Shown here one piece after another: positions 11,739-24,885 of a stretch of 64,000 bases of DNA. Below the pieces are notes generated by a model that made no database searches, had not been told where the DNA came from, and saw only the letters and a program-made list of their open reading frames with translations. Both the position numbers and the translations under genes were made by a program. Origin of the DNA: Dugong dugon (lineage: Eukaryota > Chordata > Mammalia > Sirenia > Dugongidae); contig CM057461.1 of assembly GCA_030035585.1 (NCBI GenBank), positions 167,907,624 to 167,971,623 on the forward strand, in the 5' to 3' direction. Positions within the stretch are counted from its first letter, which is position 1. Each line of letters begins with the position of its first letter.

Positions 11739-13575
11739 TCTGACTCGTAGCAACCCTGTGTACCACAAAACGAAACACTGCCCAGTCCTGCGCCATCCTC
11801 GTAATCCTTGCTGTATTTGAGCCCATTGTTGCAGCCACTGTGTCAGTCCATCTTGTTGAGGATCTTCCACATTTTTAGTGACCCCTTACTTTACCAAGCA
11901 TGAAGTCCTTCTCCAGGGACTGGTCCCTTATGATAATATGTCCAAAGTACATGAGATGAAGTCTCGGTATCCTCTCTTCTAAGGAACATTCTGGCTATAC
12001 TTCTTCCAAGACAGATTTGTTCATTCTGCTGGCAGTCCATGGTATATTCAATATTCTTCACCAGCACCATAATTCGAAGGCATCAATTCTTCCATCTTCC
12101 TTATTCATTGTCCAGCTTTTGCATGCATTAGGCCACTGAAAATACCATGGCTTGGATCAGGGGCACCTTAGTCCTCAAAGCGGTATCTTTGCCTTTTAAC
12201 ACTCTAAAGAGGGCTTCGCAGCAGATTTGCCCAACGCAGTATGTCATTTGATTTCTTGATTGCTTCTTCCATGAGCAGTGATTGTGGATGCAAGTAAAAT
12301 AAAATCCTTGACAACTTCAATATTTTCTCCCTTTATCATGATGTTGCTTGTTGGTCCAGTTGTGAAGATTTTTTGTTTTCTGTATGTTGAGATGTAATCC
12401 ATACTGAAGGCTGTAGTCTTTGATCTTCATCAGTAAGTGTTTCAAGTCCTCTTCACTTTCAGAAAGCAAGGTTGTGTCATCTGCATATTGCAGGTTGTTC
12501 ATGAGTCTTCCTCTAATTCTAATGCCAGCTTCTTCTTTGTAGAGTCCAGCTTCTTGGATTATCTGCTCAGCATACAGATTGAATAAGTATGATGAAAGAA
12601 TACAACCCTGATGCACACCTTTCCTGACTTTAAACCACGCAGTATCCCATTGTTCTCTTCGAACAACTGCCTCCTGGTCTATGTACAGGTTCCTCATGAG
12701 CACAATTAAATGTTCTGGAATTCCCATTCTTTGTAATGTTGTCTATAATTTGTTATGATCCACACAATCAAATGCCTTTGGATAGTCAATAAAACAGAGG
12801 TAAGCATTTTCTGGTATTCTCTACTTTCAACCAAGATCCATCTGACATTAGTAAGGATATCTCTCGTTCCAGGTCCTCTTCTGAACACGGTTTGAACTTC
12901 TGGTAGTTCCCTGTCCATGTACTGCTATATCCGATTTTGGATGATCTTAAGCAAAATTTTACTTGTGTGATATTAATGGTATTGTTTGATAATTTCTGAA
13001 TTTTGTTGGATCACCTTTCTTTGAAATAGGCACAAATATGGATTTTGTTCAGTCAGTTGGCCAGAAAGCTGTCTTCCAAATTTTCTGACATAGACGAGTG
13101 AGCACTACCAGCATCGCATTAGTTTGTTGAAACATGTCAGTTGGTATTCCATCAATTCCTGGAACCTTATTTTTCTCCACTACCTTCAGTGCAGCTTGGA
13201 TTTCTTCCTTCATTACCATTGGTTCTTGATCATATGCTACTTCCTGAAATGGTTGAACATTGACCAGTTCTTTTTGGTACAGTGACTGTGTATTCCTTCC
13301 ATCTTCTTTGAGTGCTTCGTGTGTTGTTCAGTATTTTACCCAGAGAATCCTTCAATACTGCAACTCAAGTCTTGAACTTTTTTTTTTTTTTTTTTAGTTC
13401 TTTCAGCTCAAAAAATGCCAAGAGTGTTCTTCCCTTTTGGTTTTTCTAACTCCAGGTCTTTTCACATTTCATTATAATAGTTTACTTTGTCTTCTCGAGA
13501 CGCCTTTTGAAATCTTTTGTTTAGCTCTTTTAGTTCATCATGTCTTCTATTCACTTTAGCTGCTGTATGTGGAAC
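11739..13575 (-). mobile_element. RTE (BovB-like) LINE, 5'-truncated
   Basis: On the minus strand, 12317-12727 reads as a reverse transcriptase palm: KVRKGVHQGCILSSYLFN, then NNLQYADDTTLLSESEEDLK with the YADD catalytic pair intact, then LNIQKTKN. A second open piece at 12706-12918 overlaps it in another frame and carries the upstream RT region (for example REYQKM and FRRGPGTRD), so the coding region is frameshifted. The endonuclease end is missing on the right. The left end is the 3' UTR with the antisense tail tctgactcgtagcaaccctg. It is an RTE by its similarity to recalled BovB/RTE sequences and is inactive. Confidence 0.85.
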
Positions 13576-13984
13576 TTAGATAATTTTAAATATTAGTTTC
13601 AATACATTTTATAAATAATGAAAGTCATTTTAAATTACATTATATAAAATATAAGAGCATACATAAAGAAGCATAACCAGCCAGGTACAAATTGGTGCAT
13701 TCTCTTTTATTTCAGTTATTTCAATCCATAAATAAAGACTAGCTGTTAATTCTACTTTATATTCTCTTGCGTGAGATGCCTCTGGCAATGATGGCAGCTA
13801 GCTTGAAGCTTTAAATACAAAGCAGTGTCATATTTATACTTGAATCTCCCCCAGAGAGTCTAGCATAAAACTCTGCACATTGTAGAGGATTCATAAATGT
13901 TCGGGGAATTTTATTTTCCTATTGAGACTTACTAAGAGTTGATAAGGGAAAGGATTCTTTTATCAAGTAATCACTTTTAAAGTG
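13576..13984. other. Intron sequence, unassigned
   Basis: AT-rich sequence with no repeat family or coding signal that I recognise. Confidence 0.4.
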
Positions 13985-14300
13985 GAATATTTATATTTTA
14001 GGCCTGTGCTAGCTGGTAGGATACAGAAATGGATGAGACAGATCATAGTCCCCCTTGAGAAACTCACAGTTAATCAAGGGAGACAGACATGTAATCATTG
14101 CCTACACTGAGACCATTGCCTTTGCAGAGCTTGTGCCTGGCACAAAGGTGGCACTGAGGAGGGGCACCCTGAGTCTGTTCAGCATGCTTAGGGGGAAAGT
14201 GGTCCATCTGAGCTGAGTGTTCAAGGACGGATGGATATTCTCCAGGCAAGCAACAGTGTTCTAGAAAACTGGTGTGTGAAGGTGTGGAGATACGGACCAG
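13985..14300 (+). repeat. L2-like old LINE fragment
   Basis: It follows the L2 3' pattern: gatacagaaatggatgagac, a gagaaactcacag motif, then tccatctgagctgagtgttc. It is diverged. Confidence 0.5.
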
Positions 14301-14384
14301 CATTGAGACTATAAGTACTCAGTGTAACTGGTGTGTAGAGGAGATGATAATGACATGCATCACTTATTGATCTGCTGACCGTAG

Positions 14385-14525
14385 GGTAAGCACTATTTTA
14401 AACACTTCACGTGCATTAATACATTTAATTCTCTCAACCACTTAATAAGGTATTTTTAGAACCCCCATTTTACAGATGAGAAAATGTGATACAACGAGAT
14501 TAAATGGTGGAGCCAGGATTAATAG
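14385..14525 (-). repeat. MIR-like SINE fragment
   Basis: The antisense MIR core ccattttacagatgagaaaa is clear. Confidence 0.5.
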
Positions 14526-14791
14526 ACTGTACTGAGGCTCATGAGGAAAGCAGGGGCCAGCTGTAAGTGGCCTCCAGTACTAGTCAAATCACTTGGAACT
14601 TTGCGTGTCCACATGAAGCATTAGTCTTCCTCAGGGCCCTTGTCAGTGTGTGCCAAGAAGCACACAGCCATAGAGAACCATGGTAACCATGGTGCGTTTC
14701 CTCAAGAGTCCTTTTCACCTTAAGATTTGGAGGGGAAAATGCAATTCAAAACATTTTTTAATTTAAAACTGATATATTTTGAAGTAGGAAG

Positions 14792-14792
14792 T

Positions 14793-14834
<42 letters not shown>
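14792..14834. repeat. (CA)n(TA)n microsatellite
   Basis: About 8 CA units followed by about 13 TA units. Confidence 0.95.
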
Positions 14835-16010
14835 GGAGGTTGATGAGCTTTTCCCCTGCCCCACCAGGAATATGAGTGCCCTCTTCATTGCTACAAGAGA
14901 TAGTTTAATGGAGAAGTTTGAGAAGCACTGACATTGGCAGGGGCAGCTACTACAGCGTTTTAAAGAGGAGGATGGCATGACTATAATGGATGCTGTGGTA
15001 CACAGCCCAGATCCCCACTTCAGGACTGAAGGGCTTACTCATCCTGCTTCTGTGAAAGATGGTGCTGAACTGTCTGCCCTCTCGGTGAATTGTTTGGCTG
15101 GAGAGAGCCACCGTGTGCAAGATTATGCCCACCCTAGACACTATGACCAATCTATAGAGAGTAAGAGAAGGAAGGCTAAGGGGGTTAATAAAGACCCAGC
15201 CCCCTTACCCCAAATGGAGATAATGCTGAAGGGCTGTCCCAGCTCCAGAGGACTGGTGAGGTTGGCTGAAGTATCCTTGAGAATGCACTGCCCCTCACCT
15301 CCTCCCAGTGCAGGTACTGCATCCTTCCTCTTACACAGGCACAGATCTAAGAGCACTCCCTAATGAACTTCCTGTCCACTGATTTCTGTCTCAGCCCCCA
15401 TTCCAGGGAACCCAACCTGCAACAATGATCTTGTGGCCATCGGGTGTGGCCAGGCAGCAGGTGGAATCGTTTAGGAAAGAGATCAGGGCCTGAACTGAGG
15501 CTCTGGCAGTCAGATTAAGGAGCTGAGGACACATTTGAGAGTGATTTGGGGGACACAATCAGCAAGTTCTGATGACTACAGAGAGCTTGTAATCACCAGG
15601 TCTCTAGTGCAAGCATGGAGGTGAGTGGTGGAGCCTTAACCAGTAGAAGAGATTGAGGGGGTATAGGAGAAGCAGGGGTGGAGTGTAGGCCAGAGGTGGG
15701 AGATTATGAAGTTAGTTTTGAGTGTAATTGATTATCGATTGAATAAATGCCTTATTTTAGGCTGTTAGTAAAGTGCTAGTGATCATCCTTTTCCAGGTCA
15801 GACACTGACAGGATGCCCTGCCCCTTTTATTCCCTCCTTAATCCTTGCTCTAAACCCAGGTAGGCTCAATCATGGCAAGGTCTTCTTCCACGATGACTGG
15901 ATAAATGAGGTTTACCTTGAAATATTTTTCCCTGCTAAATTACTAGTGTTTGCCTTTGCTTAGTATTTTATATTTTAATTGAGTTTCTTAAGTTTATAGT
16001 TTGAGACATT
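14835..16010. other. Intron sequence, moderate GC, unassigned
   Basis: It contains an open frame of 128 codons at 14977-15363 (+), with smaller frames on the opposite strand. I see no domain, splice context or known repeat in it, and it does not match PARD3B. Probably chance or an old repeat. Confidence 0.4.
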
Positions 16011-16150
16011 GCCTTTCAGGATTTCACCCAGTAAACATTTGTACCAGGTATGAAATGCCAGATTCTGTTTTAGGCATTTGGGATACATCAGTGAACAAAA
16101 CATATAAAAACCACTTCCCTTATGGAGCTTACATTCTAGCTATTGATAGC
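16011..16150 (+). repeat. L2-like fragment
   Basis: It reads tgggatacatcagtgaacaa and ttatggagcttacattctag, the familiar L2 3' string. Confidence 0.6.
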
Positions 16151-16199
16151 TCAACCAATGAGATCTTCTTAAGGGGGATGTGCTCCCCCACCCCCAGCA

Positions 16200-16375
16200 T
16201 TGTTAACAGTTGCCATCAAGTCGGTCTCATGAGTATCAGAGTAGAACCGTGCTTCATAGGGTTTTCAATGGCTGATTGATTCAGTGGGCCGCACCTTTCT
16301 TCCGAGGTGCCTCTGGGTGGACTCAGACTGTCAGCATTTTGGTTAACTGTTTGTACCACCCAGAGACTCCCCTCC
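16200..16375 (-). mobile_element. AfroSINE
   Basis: It begins with the antisense tail gttgccatcaagtcggtctc and ends near the antisense head accacccagagactcc, with the body between in the expected order. Confidence 0.75.
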
Positions 16376-18360
16376 AGCAATGTAAGCAGTTTTAAGTAGA
16401 AGACATTTGTATTTAAATAAGAATGTCATTTCCTCAAGTGATCAGAATGTCTTCTGGCCTGGCTGTAGTTACTTTTGCAGAATCTCTTCCAACTCTATGG
16501 TGCCTTTGTACCTGGACTTAACAAACAACAACCCTTTTTCTCATGCCATCCATGACAATGGCTATTCTTAGCAGTTCAGAGCTGTGTTGCCTCATTTAAA
16601 GCTGTGTGTCCATGTGCTGTTAGAACCCAAGACAGTGCAGTTGGCACTGAATCACCCCACTTCTCCTCCCTGTACAGTACCTTTTTGCCTCTCCTGCTGT
16701 TCCTCCTTCTCCATGTATGTCATGGTGAGGACTGCTTCAAATGCAATTAGGTTGTCAGAGAAAATCCTTCCCCAAATTGTTTATTTTCAGTGGGTCTTAT
16801 AACATAAGCTAGGGAAATAGTTTTTGAAACCAGAGACTTCCAGTAAAGATGTCACAAAGTGAGATGTGAGAATGACAAAGTGAATGGCAAAATGACTGTA
16901 TAGAAAGATAGGTGGAGGTTATAGGAGGGAAATAAGTGCAGGTGGGTGAGGGGAGTAAGGGGGTGCATGAGAAGAGAGTGAAATGAGTACTTAATATAGG
17001 TAGTAAGAAAGACTCCAAAAAAAAAAACAAAAAATCCTTGAACATGCCTTATTCATGCACTAAGATGGCTTATAAATAATAACTAATAATATTTTCTTAG
17101 ACTTTTGGCTTCCTAAATTTTGAGAATTATTTTTTTTTTCAATGATGCACTACTAAACTAAGCACACAAATCACTGTAACTATTGTTTGTTTGTTTTTTA
17201 TTCTGAAACAGCTATGGAGTCAAAATTTTTTGCAGTACATTTTCATAGTGAAGACTTTCATAGTGAGGAGCAGCAGGGAGGTGTGCCTGTGCTGGCATGG
17301 GTGACATTCATGTGCCAACAAAAAGTATGCCTGTAATAGTGTGTCCTTTTATCTTTACTCTCTCTTAACCAAACCTGAAATTGTTATAGCCTTACTTCAG
17401 TGTATATGGTACATTATTTACTAGAGTCAAACCTGATTGAAATATGTTTCAGCCAGCAAAATGAAAGCTGTTAAGCTAGAAATTTTTTGTAATTGCTGAA
17501 TTACCCTGGCTTCTTCAAGTCTTTTTATATTTATCAACTTCAGGTGATAATTTGTAGTAGTAAATGAGGCCTGAGTACCATCAAACTGTCCATTTTGACA
17601 GACCTGTATTCTAAATATTTGAGAAGATGGCATAGTTGAAATAGAGAGATTAAACAAAAGAGAAGCAGTTGTTTACAATACCTTGGATCATATTTTATGG
17701 TGGTAGCATGATCTGAAGCAGACCCATGTGGGAGAGTGCTATGTTCTTCCATATCTTCACCCTTTTAGTAATTCACAGCATTATCTTGGTGCACCTAAGT
17801 GTGGGACTCAAGCAATTTTGAATGATATACAAGAACTAAGGAAAAGTTAGCTATAACTGGATGAGAGAAATAATCCAATTATAAATCAAATTGCTGATTA
17901 TGAACATCTTCCAGCGTATCAGTCTTTTGTTTGGAAAAAAGCTATATTAAATACTTTCCACTTCTCTTTTTTGCATTCTTTGAAATGTATTATTTGAATA
18001 CGTGTAGGAAACAATGAACATTAAAATAAGTGTTGCAGAAATGCCTTGTTGAACTTCTGAACCTCCACAGTTCTTAAGATTTTAAAGCAGCCTTTCAATG
18101 AATGTATTTGTGTGGGAAGCAGCATACCCACTGATGTTGGCCTTAGGTTGAAAGTTTAAAAGAGCAGGTGAAATGCTGATCTTAATGTCAGTAGCAATTT
18201 TCATTTTTGATGCCTAGATGAGCTTGGTCGTTGTGTCTAGTTCATTCAGACCTCAGAAATAAAACACATTTTGTGTCCCTCTCCCCCACTTTTTTTTAAC
18301 TCACTACTGTGTTTTGACCGCCTAGTATCAGTCAAGGCTATTTTATACACTTACACAAAA
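16376..18360. other. Intron sequence, unassigned
   Basis: AT-rich unique-looking sequence with short chance frames only. Confidence 0.4.
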
Positions 18361-18705
18361 AAACAAAACAAACAAAAAAAACCTGAAAAAAAAAAAACTA
18401 CAAACAAAAAATCCAGTAGGCAAAATGTGTAAAGGGTATTATTATTTTTTAAGCTATTGTTTACATTACTTTGCCCTCTCAAATCTAAACCAGAACACTG
18501 GAAAATCTTAACCATGAACTCTAATTGTGCTAATTATTGACACTAAGGAAGAAAGGAAATATCCAAGGAAAGATCATAGGAAAATAAAAATAAAGAAAAA
18601 GGAGTACAAAGGGAGGGTTTTAGTTTTCAAGTGTACCTTGCCTCACACCATGAATTTGTGCATCAAAAGCTATATAGAAATCAGTATGTTGAAAAAATAG
18701 AAATT

Positions 18706-18758
18706 ATATATATATATATGTGTGTATATATATATATGTGTATATATATATGTATATG
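18706..18758. repeat. (TA)/(TATG) microsatellite
   Basis: Runs of tatata with tgtgta interruptions. Confidence 0.9.
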
Positions 18759-19073
18759 CTGTGAAACTTTGCTTCTCGAAGGAAGTTTTAAAGAAAACAT
18801 TTGTTCAAATGAATAATCACACCTTAATTTATCTGTCAGAGAGTTTTTATATGCATATTTCTTCAACGAGGGTTAACCTGTCTTACTATTTGGTATAATT
18901 TCACTAAGTACTATGACACTTTTAAACCTGGAACGGGCCTTGGAAATCCTTAAACTTCTTACCCCCTATTTTACAGATAACAAAATTGAGGACCAGGAGA
19001 TTAGGTATCTGGTCACCTGGCAAAGCAATGATAGAACTTCCATTGGAACCTAGTTTGCTTTGTACTAGACCAG

Positions 19074-19077
<4 letters not shown>

Positions 19078-19105
<28 letters not shown>
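19078..19105. repeat. Poly-T tract
   Basis: About 27 consecutive T, with a second shorter T run near 19140. A diverged MIR-like piece may precede it (18930-19070). Confidence 0.9.
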
Positions 19106-19108
<3 letters not shown>

Positions 19109-19404
19109 GTGCAGTGGCCTCTTCCCCTTTTAAATTTACTTTTTTTTTTTTTCCTGATGCTATTAAAATCATTTGGCATCTCTTGGACACAAACCAAATG
19201 AAGAGAATGTGTAGCCACCTATGAGTACATTGAATGTCAATGAGATTCAACCTGTGTAGCACATAACCCACAACTGCATGATCTCTGGGATGGCGATCAA
19301 TTGCAGAGTGTTGACTTTTAGTGTATTTAAGAAGTCCAAAATTGTTTAAACTCATTCCAATTTTTCTCCATATGTATTAAGATAGCATATATTCATGATT
19401 TAGC

Positions 19405-19431
19405 AGTGTGTGTGTGTGTGTGTGTGTGTGC
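19405..19431. repeat. (GT)n microsatellite
   Basis: About 13 GT units. Confidence 0.95.
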
Positions 19432-20020
19432 ACACCAAAGTTTTTGAGATATGTAGCTAACCATTTAATCTTAATGCTTTTACCTGCTTTCAAGATTAGC
19501 AAGGGACTAGTTAGCATAGTATTTATGATCTCATTAACTGTGTTCCAAAAATAAGTTTTAAAAATGCAGTTATTGGAACACAGTCTCTATCGTAATGAAA
19601 TGTTTGATAGTTTCCCTGCAAATCATCTCTAATGTTTCATAATATGGTATTTTTTCCTCCCTCAGTTTTCTTAAAATCAATAAGAATCATTACAAGGTAA
19701 ATATATTTAACATGTTTACATTCAGACTTAAATGTTAGGAGACATCATTCTAAGAAATCTTGATTCTGTCTTTGACTTTCAGTTTCATTTTGGAAAAGAC
19801 ATTAATCTTTTGCCCTGGAACATTTCCATTTATAAAATTTGGATAGGAATGCCAAGAAATAGTCTAGGATTTTTGTGAGTATACGTTTAATTACATATGA
19901 AATGTTTTGAGGTCTTTGAAAGAAAGGCAAATTATATCCAAGTTATTATTATAGTTGTTGTTAATGTCATTGGAAGAAAGAAGAATTCAGAAAATCAATA
20001 ATAAGGTCTGCATTCATTAA

Positions 20021-20150
20021 TGGGGCCCTGGTGGCACAGTGAGTAAGAGCTTGGCTGCTAACCAAAAGGCTGACAGTTCAAATCCACCAGCCACTCCTTG
20101 GAAACCCTATTGACAGCAACAGTTTGGGGTGTTTTTTTTTTTTTGGTTTT
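20021..20150 (+). mobile_element. AfroSINE with target-site duplication
   Basis: The head is ggggccctggtggcacagtg and the B-box-like part is cagttcaaatccaccag. The middle is shortened and a T-rich tail follows. An exact 12-bp duplication TGCATTCATTAA flanks it at 20009-20020 and 20151-20162. Confidence 0.9.
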
Positions 20151-20162
20151 TGCATTCATTAA

Positions 20163-21228
20163 GTCAGCAAGTCTTTACCATGCTACAGTAGGAAGAGCAT
20201 GAATTGAAAATCAGGAATCCTGCATACTGGCTTTGTCATTATCACAATATGTAAAAAAGGGGTAGTCACTTCTCGCAGCTTCTTATTTTCCTTAGCTATA
20301 AAAGGAGGAGCTAAGACTAGCACCATCATCATCATTCTTCCCAGGACATAATATGGTTCTGAATTTTGCCTAAGTCTAGTTATCGTGCACTACATACTCT
20401 AAATGAAAACTCTTAAGCCATGTCCTCGACTGACTGCATCAGAAACTTGGGGGTGGGACCAACAATCAATGTGGTTCCAAGGCTCCAGGTGTTTCTGGTC
20501 ATTGTTAAAGTTTGAGAACCACTGTTTTAATAGAGGTAAAAAATGAATAAAATATGACTTCTTTTCTTAAGCAATTTATAATTTAGCACTTTTCAAATCT
20601 CTAGTTGTCTTCCCAGTTTCTTGGTACATAGGTGTACAATCTAATGAAACACACATACATATATATATGTTATGTGTGTGTGCTAAATTGTTAATACATT
20701 ATGGGTGTGTTAAATTGCTAAGACTGAAACATTTTTAGGACGATATCTATGCTATGAAGGCAACTGAGTTATTTCCTATGGCAAGACATTGCTCAAACTG
20801 TGAAGAGTTTATAGTAGGTCAAGCATGAATAACAGTGCTTGACTACCAAATTACATGTTAATTTCATATGCATGCTTATTAAATAGTTTGTTTTTACTTT
20901 AGCACACTCAGTCTAAAAAGTAAAAACAAATATTCTGAAATTATACTCAGAATTTTTATTTTAAATTTTACAGTATGTATGAACTTCAGGCACGTAACCT
21001 GGTGTTCAAATCTCCTCTCTATAATTTTTCTATTTCTCTCAGTCTAAAATTTATATGCACTTTCAGAAGAATCTTGTAGTTGACTTTGCAGAATGCAAAT
21101 CTTGTTTTAAAATGCACCTGAACTTTTGAAACAGAACTCGAATGCAGTTAACATTTTGTGGGCAAGTGGTTTTCAATGAGGGGGAATAATAAATCAAAAC
21201 CAAGTATTATAATCTGTAATAAAAAGGG
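20163..21228. other. Intron sequence with a faint MIR trace
   Basis: 20185-20260 resembles the MIR head (aagagcatgaattgaaaatc). The rest is unassigned. Confidence 0.35.
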
Positions 21229-21432
21229 GGAACCCTAGTGGTGCAATGGTTAAGCACTCAGCTGCTAACCAAAAGGTTAGCAGTTCGAACCACCAGCCAC
21301 TCTACAGGAGAAAGACGTGGCGGTCTGCTTCTGTAAAGATTACAGCCTTGGAAACTCTATGGGGCAGTACTACTGCTTGCTTATAGAGTCACTATGAGTC
21401 AGAATCAACTCGATGGTAATAGGTTTATAAAC
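21229..21432 (+). mobile_element. AfroSINE, near full length
   Basis: It has the head aaccctagtggtgcaatggt, the B box cagttcgaaccaccag, the body agattacagccttggaaact and the tail tgagtcagaatcaactcgat. Confidence 0.9.
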
Positions 21433-21509
21433 AAAGAGGAGACAATTCATTGTAAAATGAGACATCTATTTTAGTTCTCATCTGAGTGATGAAAAACCAA
21501 ATGAAAACA

Positions 21510-21716
21510 AAAACAACAGTTGCCACCAAGTTGATTCTGACTCATGGCAACCCCATGTGTGTCAGAGTAAAACTGTGCTCCATTAGGTTTTCAGTAGTTA
21601 ATACTTCAGAAGTAGATCACCAGGCCTTTATTCTGAGGCACCTCTGGTGAATTCCAACTGCCAGCCTTTTGGTTAACAGCTAAGCACATTAATCTTCTGC
21701 ACCACCCAGGAACTCT
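21510..21716 (-). mobile_element. AfroSINE, near full length, opposite to its neighbour
   Basis: The antisense tail gttgattctgactcatggca leads and the antisense head accacccaggaactc closes. It lies about 78 bp from the sense copy at 21229, so the two form an inverted pair. Confidence 0.85.
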
Positions 21717-23258
21717 TTGAGTGAGGGAAAGCAGAGCTTTAAAACTGTTCTTCTATTTCCTTTTGTAAATGTGGTTGACCAGGGAAAAGCAATGGTAATT
21801 TGGGTAGCCTTTTATTCTAAAAAAATTTTATCAATAGTGTTAAGTTTCTTTGGGGATGTGTAATGTGATGATGCTTTCTTCTGATCCGTGCTCCTGTATG
21901 AAATCAGTGACTTACACCACCTGTGAAATATGAAATGATAGCCTGATGCAGACACCATCATCACCCCTGGAGAGAGGGGTGGGCCCGCCTGGTGTTCAGC
22001 CCTTTTCACACAGCTTGTGAGCGCTTGAGGTTGCTAGCGCTTAGTGCTAACTAAATGTAAACACCTTTACTTTCCAGCTGCTGCTAATTGGTTTGGGAAT
22101 ATTTATGTAAGTGTTGATTTTAAAGCTAAAAATAGTGCCGTGATGTTTAAATCCAGCTCATTCTGGCTGTCAGAAATGTTCCTCAATCCTGAAAGTGTTG
22201 CTAAAAATGTTCACTTTTTAAAAATTGTAGTAATTAAACTTGTCTGTTGTAAAAGCCATATATGATAGTTTCCTGCTCTTACAGAAGACGTAAAGGAGAA
22301 GCTTCTGAAAGGTCTCTGCCCAGTTGGCAAGACACGACCTCCTGCTGAACTCTATTAGAGAAAAAAGAATTGTAGTGTGGGCAAAAGGAGGAAGCAAAAT
22401 TAACTTTGAAAGAGCTCTGTACTCTTATATTCTTTGCAGTTGATGACATCCCTCTATTTAAGCTAACAGTGAAAATCTGAATTTATTAATAAAATGTAAA
22501 TATAGAGCTTTCAAAACCACTGTGTCTTCTAGAAGCATGTTTGGAGATTTGAAGTCATATAATTAATACTTCTCAAACTCAGAGTTAAAGAAATATGGTG
22601 GCTGTTAAACACCATTTCTTATACCCCTAATTCTTCACAATCAGGATTATTTTTGCTCCTTTACTTCGAAGTTTAAAAGTCATTATTTCACAGATTTTTC
22701 TCAAAGCTACTTTAAAAAGCTATAAGAAAATATAGTTTTTTATTTTTTGGTAAGTGTGATTTTGTGACTCTTCACCATGTAATTTAGTGAAATAAAAGCC
22801 TAAGTACTCTTAAATTATTGCTTGTCAATTATTTTGTAATTTTTGGAAAATGATTTCATGTACCCTGTTAATAAATAATCTGTCCATAAGTCTTGAAGCA
22901 CTGTACTGTTACAATGGTGTTGAAGTCAGTTTGGAATTGGCTTTGTGTCCTTGTAGGATGCCGTAAACATCTGTCTGCCTGTTCCATCTCCGGAGAATAT
23001 CAAAGAATTCTCTTTTCTTAACAGAGGTAGAAATTTTTATTGAGATAATGCAACAAACACGTAAACAAGCAAACAAACAAATAAAGCCCTTGACTTTGAA
23101 GAATATCATTTGCTTCAAGGTCAACTTTTCCCAGGGCCTGGGTATCTCTACAGCAATTTCTGCAGACCCACAGATGGTTCTAACAAGGATAAAAGCAATT
23201 AAACGAAGGTGATCACATCCAGGTGTGGCAATCAGAGAACGCTTTCTAAGGGTGATGA
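21717..23258. other. Repeat-poor intron stretch
   Basis: No repeat family is recognised. The part at about 22010-22270 has mixed composition and a forkhead-type TGTAAACA, so it could be a conserved noncoding element, but nothing proves this. Confidence 0.35.
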
Positions 23259-24150
23259 CTTTTTATTTTTATTGTGCTTTAGGTGAAAGTTTACAGCTCA
23301 AGTTAAGTCCTCATTCAAAAATTCATACACATATTGTTTTGTGACATTGGTTGTCATCCCCACAATGTGATATCACACTCCCCCTTTCTACCCTGGTTTC
23401 CCTGTGTCCATTCGACCAGTTCCTGTCCATTCCTGCCTTCTCATCTTGCTTTTGGACAGGGGCTACCTGTTTGGTCTTGTATATCTGATTGAATTAAGAA
23501 GCACGTTCCTCACATATATTATTCTTTGTTTTATAGTCCTGTCTAATCTTTGTCTGAAGAGCAGGATTTGGGAATGTGTTCAGTTCTGGGTTAACAGTGT
23601 TGAGGGGTCATAGTTTTGGGGGTGCCTTCAGTCTCTGTCAGACCATTAAGTCTGGTCTTTTTATGTGACTTTGAATTCTGTTCTACATTTTTCTCCTGCT
23701 CTGTCCAGGACTCTCTGTTGTATTCCCTGTCAGGGCAGTCATTGGTGGTACCTGGGCACCATCTAGTTCTTCTGGTCTCAAGCTGGTAGTCTCTCTGGTT
23801 CATTTGGTCCTTTAGTCCTTCGGGCTAGTATTTTCCTTGTGTCTTCGGTTTTCTGCATTCTCCTTTGCTCCATGTGGGATGGGACCAATAGATGTATCTT
23901 AGATGGATGCTCATAAGCTTTTAAGATCCCAGACACAATGCATCAAAGTGGGATGTAGAACATTTTCTTTATAAGCTATATTATGTCGATTGACCTAGAT
24001 GTCCCCCAGAACCATGCTCCCCAGGCCCCAGTCCCAGCTTCTCTGTCCCTAGAAGTATGTATCTAGACAATGTCTTTGCTTTTGCTTTGGTCCAGTGGTC
24101 CAGTAATGCTGACTTCCCCTGTGTTGTGTGTTGTTGAACACACATTCCAA
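23259..24150 (-). mobile_element. L1 3' UTR, afrotherian lineage, antisense
   Basis: It opens with a T-rich stretch (antisense tail) then gtgctttaggtgaaagttta, and continues with tccattcgaccagttcctgt, cagaccattaagtctggtct and tgtcagggcagtcattggtg, as recalled from the elephant-type L1 3' UTR. It is 5'-truncated on the right. Frames inside it are noncoding. Confidence 0.7.
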
Positions 24151-24885
24151 CTCATTTCAAGTCATTCTCTCACTGCAATATACAGAAAAGATTTTGGCAG
24201 GTGACAGATATTGCCCATTAGTTGAGATGATAAGCTATAGTTACTACCTTTTTCATAGCTGTGAAAAGGCAGAGAATTTTTGGTGCTACTTTTAATATAG
24301 TCAAAACCTTATTTTAAAACATGTAAGTCTGTGAATGTGTGTGTTCTTTTTAAGTCTGCTTTTATTGACATGATTGCTCTAAAACTGTAGTTAGTTCAGA
24401 ATTATCCTTGAGCAGATTATCACACTGCAATTGGCCCAATATTGCTTTCAAATTGTAATTGACATTTTCACATACTTGGCATATTAAGTACTTTGTTGAC
24501 ATAAATAGATTCTTTACTTACCATCTAACAAGAACTAGAAGAAAAAAATTCTTTAACCTTACAAAATATTGATTTGAACCAGAAAGTTTGTTATCTTCCT
24601 CCCTTGGCAAAGGGATGAAGAAAGTTCCGCTTGGAGAAGAAAGCAAAAAGACAAAATAGATAGTTAAAACTTTGTACCAAATATTCCTATTTTTTTCTTT
24701 GCCGTCCTGGGGATTTTTATACCCAGGGAGATTTATAAAGCCAAATATAAATTTTAATGAACTGCCACTTATATTTGTGCATGAGTCTGCCCTGCCACAT
24801 CCCTCATTAGCATGATAACTAAGAAATAGCTATATATGTTAGATTCTGTCTGAGAAGAATACACATTAGAAAAATATAACTAGGT
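24151..24885. other. Intron sequence, unassigned
   Basis: AT-rich sequence with no recognised feature. Confidence 0.4.

Noticed and set aside
12317-12918. Open frames with reverse transcriptase motifs on the minus strand
   Set aside because: Not a host gene: they are the RT of an RTE LINE split between frames.
14977-15363. 128-codon plus-strand frame
   Set aside because: No domain, no splice sites fitting PARD3B, and antisense frames overlap it. I considered the missing upstream PARD3B exon but the residues do not match.
18631-18866. Frames of Ile, Tyr, Val and Cys repeats on both strands
   Set aside because: They are translations of a TA/TG microsatellite. The same applies at 52617-52885.
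20021-20150. tRNA-like A and B boxes in AfroSINE heads
   Set aside because: They are SINE promoters inherited from a tRNA; no cloverleaf or tRNA gene is present.
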